Assembly (NCBI GenBank): GCA_933228675.1
Contig: OW121741.1
Coordinates: 23,187,224-23,251,223 of the forward strand
Direction: 5' to 3'
Length of the DNA stretch: 64,000 nt
Source: Stomorhina lunata
Lineage: Eukaryota > Arthropoda > Insecta > Diptera > Rhiniidae
In this document: piece after piece, positions 61,491-64,000 of the stretch
Layout of the letters: each line of letters begins with the position of its first letter
How positions within the stretch are numbered: position 1 is the first letter of the stretch
Program-made: the position numbers and the translations under genes
The notes under the pieces: model-generated
The model's database searches: none
Seen by the model: the letters and a program-made list of their open reading frames with translations, nothing else
What the model was told of the DNA's origin: nothing

Positions 61491-63122
61491 CCCAGTAAGA
61501 AAAAAGGTTTATTCTCAAATTGAGAATGATTTAAAAATAAATCTTTTTTCAAAGGTCAAACATTTGATACTGATTTGATACTGATTTGAGAATAATAGTG
61601 TTCTCAACAACAAGGGAACTTTATTCTCAAATTGAAAAATACCTTTATTCTCAAATCATTATCAAACCTCATTCTCAAAGGTTTTTCAAATGTGTATATC
61701 ATCTACATGTGGAACATAAATAAAATGGCGTTGCATTTTTGAGTTTGTTTATTTTGTTTTTGAAAACGGTGCATCACATTTGAATTCTTTTGCTTAAAAT
61801 ATAATTTTTCTATTGTTAGTCCAGTAAGAACAGTGTCAAACGTTTGAAATATGATGACTTATACATTTGATATCAAACTTTTTTCAACCCTGAACAGATG
61901 TTTGAGATTCACATTCATTTTCAAATGAGGGTTCATTTGAGAATAAACGTTTGAAAAATGATAGTTTCTCAAATTGAGAATAAAGGTTATTCTCAAATCA
62001 CCCTAATCACCCTAAGATGATTTGAGAATAATTTGAAAAATAAATTTGATATCAAACCTTGTTTCAATTTTGTTTAAACATTAAAAAAATAATTTATGTT
62101 AAATAAAATGAATGTTTAAGATATTTTAATAGAATGGCATTGCATTTCAAAGAAATTCGTTATTTCCTTCGTATTTTTTAAAATTTATCCATATTTGACC
62201 ATAAAACCGTGCTTAAAAAATTTCAAGATTAAAAATTCAATAATATTCACATGCATAAGTAAATTTTCTTTGTTTCTTAAATTTTTTTTACCTAACAATA
62301 AAAAAATTATTTTTTAAGCAGAAGAATTTAAATATGATGCACCGTTTTCAAAAACAAAATAAACAAACTCAAAAATACAACGCCATTTTATTTACGTTCC
62401 ACATGTAGATGATATTCACATTTGAAAAACCTTTGAGAATGAGGTTTGATAATGATTTGAGAATAAAGGCATTTCTCAATTTGAAAATAAAGTCCCCTTT
62501 TTGTTGAGAACGCTATTATTCTCAAATCAGTATCAAATCAGTATCAAACGTTTGACCTTTGAAAAAAGATTTATTTTCAAATTATCCTCAATTTGAGAAT
62601 AAACCTTTTTTCTTACTGGGAGGTAAAAAATTTTTAAGAAACAAAGAAAATTTACTTATGCAAATGAATATTATTGAATTTTTAATCTTGACATTTTTTA
62701 AGCAAGGGTTTATGGTCAAATATGGATCAATTTTAAAAAATTAAAAAAAAAAAATAACGAATTTCTTTGAAATGCAATGCCATTCCTTTAAAATATCTTA
62801 AACATTAATTTTTAGGCATAAATTATTTTTTTTTTTAATGTTTGAAAAAAATTTGAAATAAGGTTTGATATCAAATTTATATAACACCATTTTTCAAATT
62901 ATTCTCAAATCATCTTAGGATTTGATAATGATTTGAGAATAACATTTATTCTCAATTTGGGAAACTATCATTTTTCAAACGTTTATTCTCAAATGAATCC
63001 TCATTTGAAAATTAATGTGAATCTCAAACATCTGTTCAGGTTTGAAAAAAGTTTGAAAAAAACCTTTGATATCAAATGTAAAAGTCATCATATTTCAAAC
63101 GTTTGACAATGTTCTTACTGGG
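61491..63122 (+). mobile_element. MITE copy 2 (829 bp net), inserted in the LINE and itself interrupted
   Basis: The tips CCCAGTAAGAA (61491) and TTCTTACTGGG (63112-63122) are flanked by TA (61489-61490, 63123-63124). Removing the element and one TA restores the LINE reading MPN-INIA across the junction, which confirms the borders. A third copy sits inside at 61820-62620. Subtracting it and its 2-bp duplication leaves 829 bp, matching copy 1. Confidence 0.9.
61820..62620 (-). mobile_element. MITE copy 3 (801 bp), nested in copy 2 in reverse orientation
   Basis: Left tip TCCAGTAAGAA (first C changed to T), right tip TTCTTACTGGG. Flanked by AG at 61818-61819 and 62621-62622. The uninterrupted copy 1 reads 'attgttaggtaaaa' at this point, so AG is the duplicated dinucleotide. 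The interior is the reverse complement of copy 1. Confidence 0.9.
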
Positions 63123-63325
63123 TATCAACATTGCTTGACAAGCGCTTCGTTAAAATCCAACGTCGTATTGGTGCACCTGCTAGAATGTAGAGAAGGACAA
63201 TTGAGGGGGAGTTGCAAGCAGCAAACTATTCCTGAAATGACGTACGGCTAACATCTCGCAATAGAGTTCGATATAAAAGGATGGTTGAGGACCTGTGCTC
63301 CACTGGGTGTTAAGGATAACAGCAG
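63123..63325 (+). pseudogene. C-terminal end of the interrupted RTE-like LINE
   Basis: Continues the fragment that ends at 61490. Readable pieces are QALR, RRIGAPARM, RRTIEGELQAANYS, NDVRLTSRNRVRYKRMVEDL and CSTG. They are separated by stops (three of them TGA or TAG where Trp or Arg is usual) and one frameshift near 63160. This is the conserved tail region of RTE-like reverse transcriptases. A 3' poly-A or repeat tail is not obvious. Confidence 0.8.
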
Positions 63326-64000
63326 AAGGGGAAACTGAGAACAACTCCACTTTCTGTTTATAGTGATGTGGACTTCTTACTTTGTCATCCTTGACCTTGA
63401 AACTCTATGATGAATGCTGTGGATTGATGCTTCCAATCCAGGAGTTAAGCCCTTTAGCCCAACACGAGGAACCAGAATTTCATCTGTGAAAATGTAAGAT
63501 TCATACCGTCTAAGATCGGTGGGGGATGTAAATGGGATGCAGTTGTTGCCTCGGTTTCCTGCTAACAGGTAATAACTGTATTCAATTCCTACTCACACCT
63601 CCTAGTGGTACATCCTGGAAACCTGAGCAACCTAGTTGAAGATGCGGTAAATAACCCGAGTGGGATTCTAGGTCAGGGCCAACGTGAGAGGGAGTAATCT
63701 TGGAGCCATTCCGACGTATTTGGTCTAAGGGTCTAAGATAATTGTACTTTGTAAAGTACGGAACTGTGGCGTCTGTTCAACATGTTAGTTGCGGCTACAA
63801 GCGGGTGTCTGTTTCGGATCGAGCGACTCGCTTTACAAACGCGGCTCTTGTCTTTGGACTCATCATCCATCGACTTAACACTTACGATGTTTTAAGCATC
63901 GAAAGAAACAACATAACAGAATATACTACTCCAAGGGGTAATCATGCGAGAAATCCCCCTGCTACGGCAGCTGGCACAAGGATTTTGGAGGTACCTAATC
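63326..64000. other. Less AT-rich segment, possible LINE flank or 5' region
   Basis: Base composition is noticeably more balanced than in the rest of the window. No frame gives a recognisable domain. It could be the 3' untranslated part of the LINE just upstream, or the 5' region of another element or gene that continues beyond the window. Confidence 0.3.

Overview
This is a gene-poor, strongly AT-rich stretch of a eukaryotic nuclear genome. It almost certainly comes from a higher fly, probably a calyptrate such as a blowfly, house fly or relative. The main reason is the abundance of 'mini-me'/DINE-1-like elements, recognisable by an AACAAGTAAGA start, a (GACA/GACG)n proto-microsatellite inside and a GGTATAAAAA end. 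Dipteran-type mariner, Tc1, hAT, piggyBac-like, LINE and SINE remnants point the same way. I see no convincing host protein-coding exon, rRNA or functional tRNA, so the window is either intergenic or part of a very large intron.

Layout. 1-13.3 kb is a transposon graveyard: a tRNA-derived SINE head at the left edge; two mini-me elements facing each other (1193-2939 and 3293-5112); a third, diverged one (5496-8036); a small MITE (8070-8693); and a piggyBac-like TTAA element (9516-13282) that has itself received a CACTA-like long-inverted-repeat element and a short mini-me. 14.2-41 kb is dominated by simple-sequence satellites: 31-bp palindromic arrays, a 14-bp array, a 16-bp GTCGAC array, 28/30-bp arrays, a GACA microsatellite embedded in a composite mini-me, and a perfect 46-copy array of an 11-mer. 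By my boundaries these arrays fill about 15-16 kb, roughly a quarter of the window. 42-49.3 kb is a nest of DNA transposons and retroposons (broken mariner, SINE, hAT MITE, two copies of a larger non-autonomous hAT, a Tc1 element with a nearly full-length broken transposase, a LINE endonuclease scrap). 50.3-52.1 kb is a cluster of degenerate ~150-bp repeats. 52.6-64 kb holds an 828-bp MITE, a 2.5-kb element with 0.9-kb inverted repeats, a second composite mini-me split by a full-length mini-me, and an RTE-like LINE interrupted by two nested copies of the 828-bp MITE.

Nothing here forms a pathway. The interest lies in the mobile elements. Many insertions can be dated relative to each other because their target duplications are intact (TTAA, TTA, TAA, TA, AG, TT, CTCTTTAC, ATGTACAT, AAAGATTTG, ACATTT). 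Three items deserve most attention: the MITE family with 2-bp, sequence-variable target duplications; the pair of long-inverted-repeat elements with matching CAC...CAACA ends, one of which carries a decayed orphan ORF; and the composite mini-me whose internal repeats carry CTCF-like AGRKGGCGC motifs. Family names below rest on motifs and structure read by eye, not on database searches.
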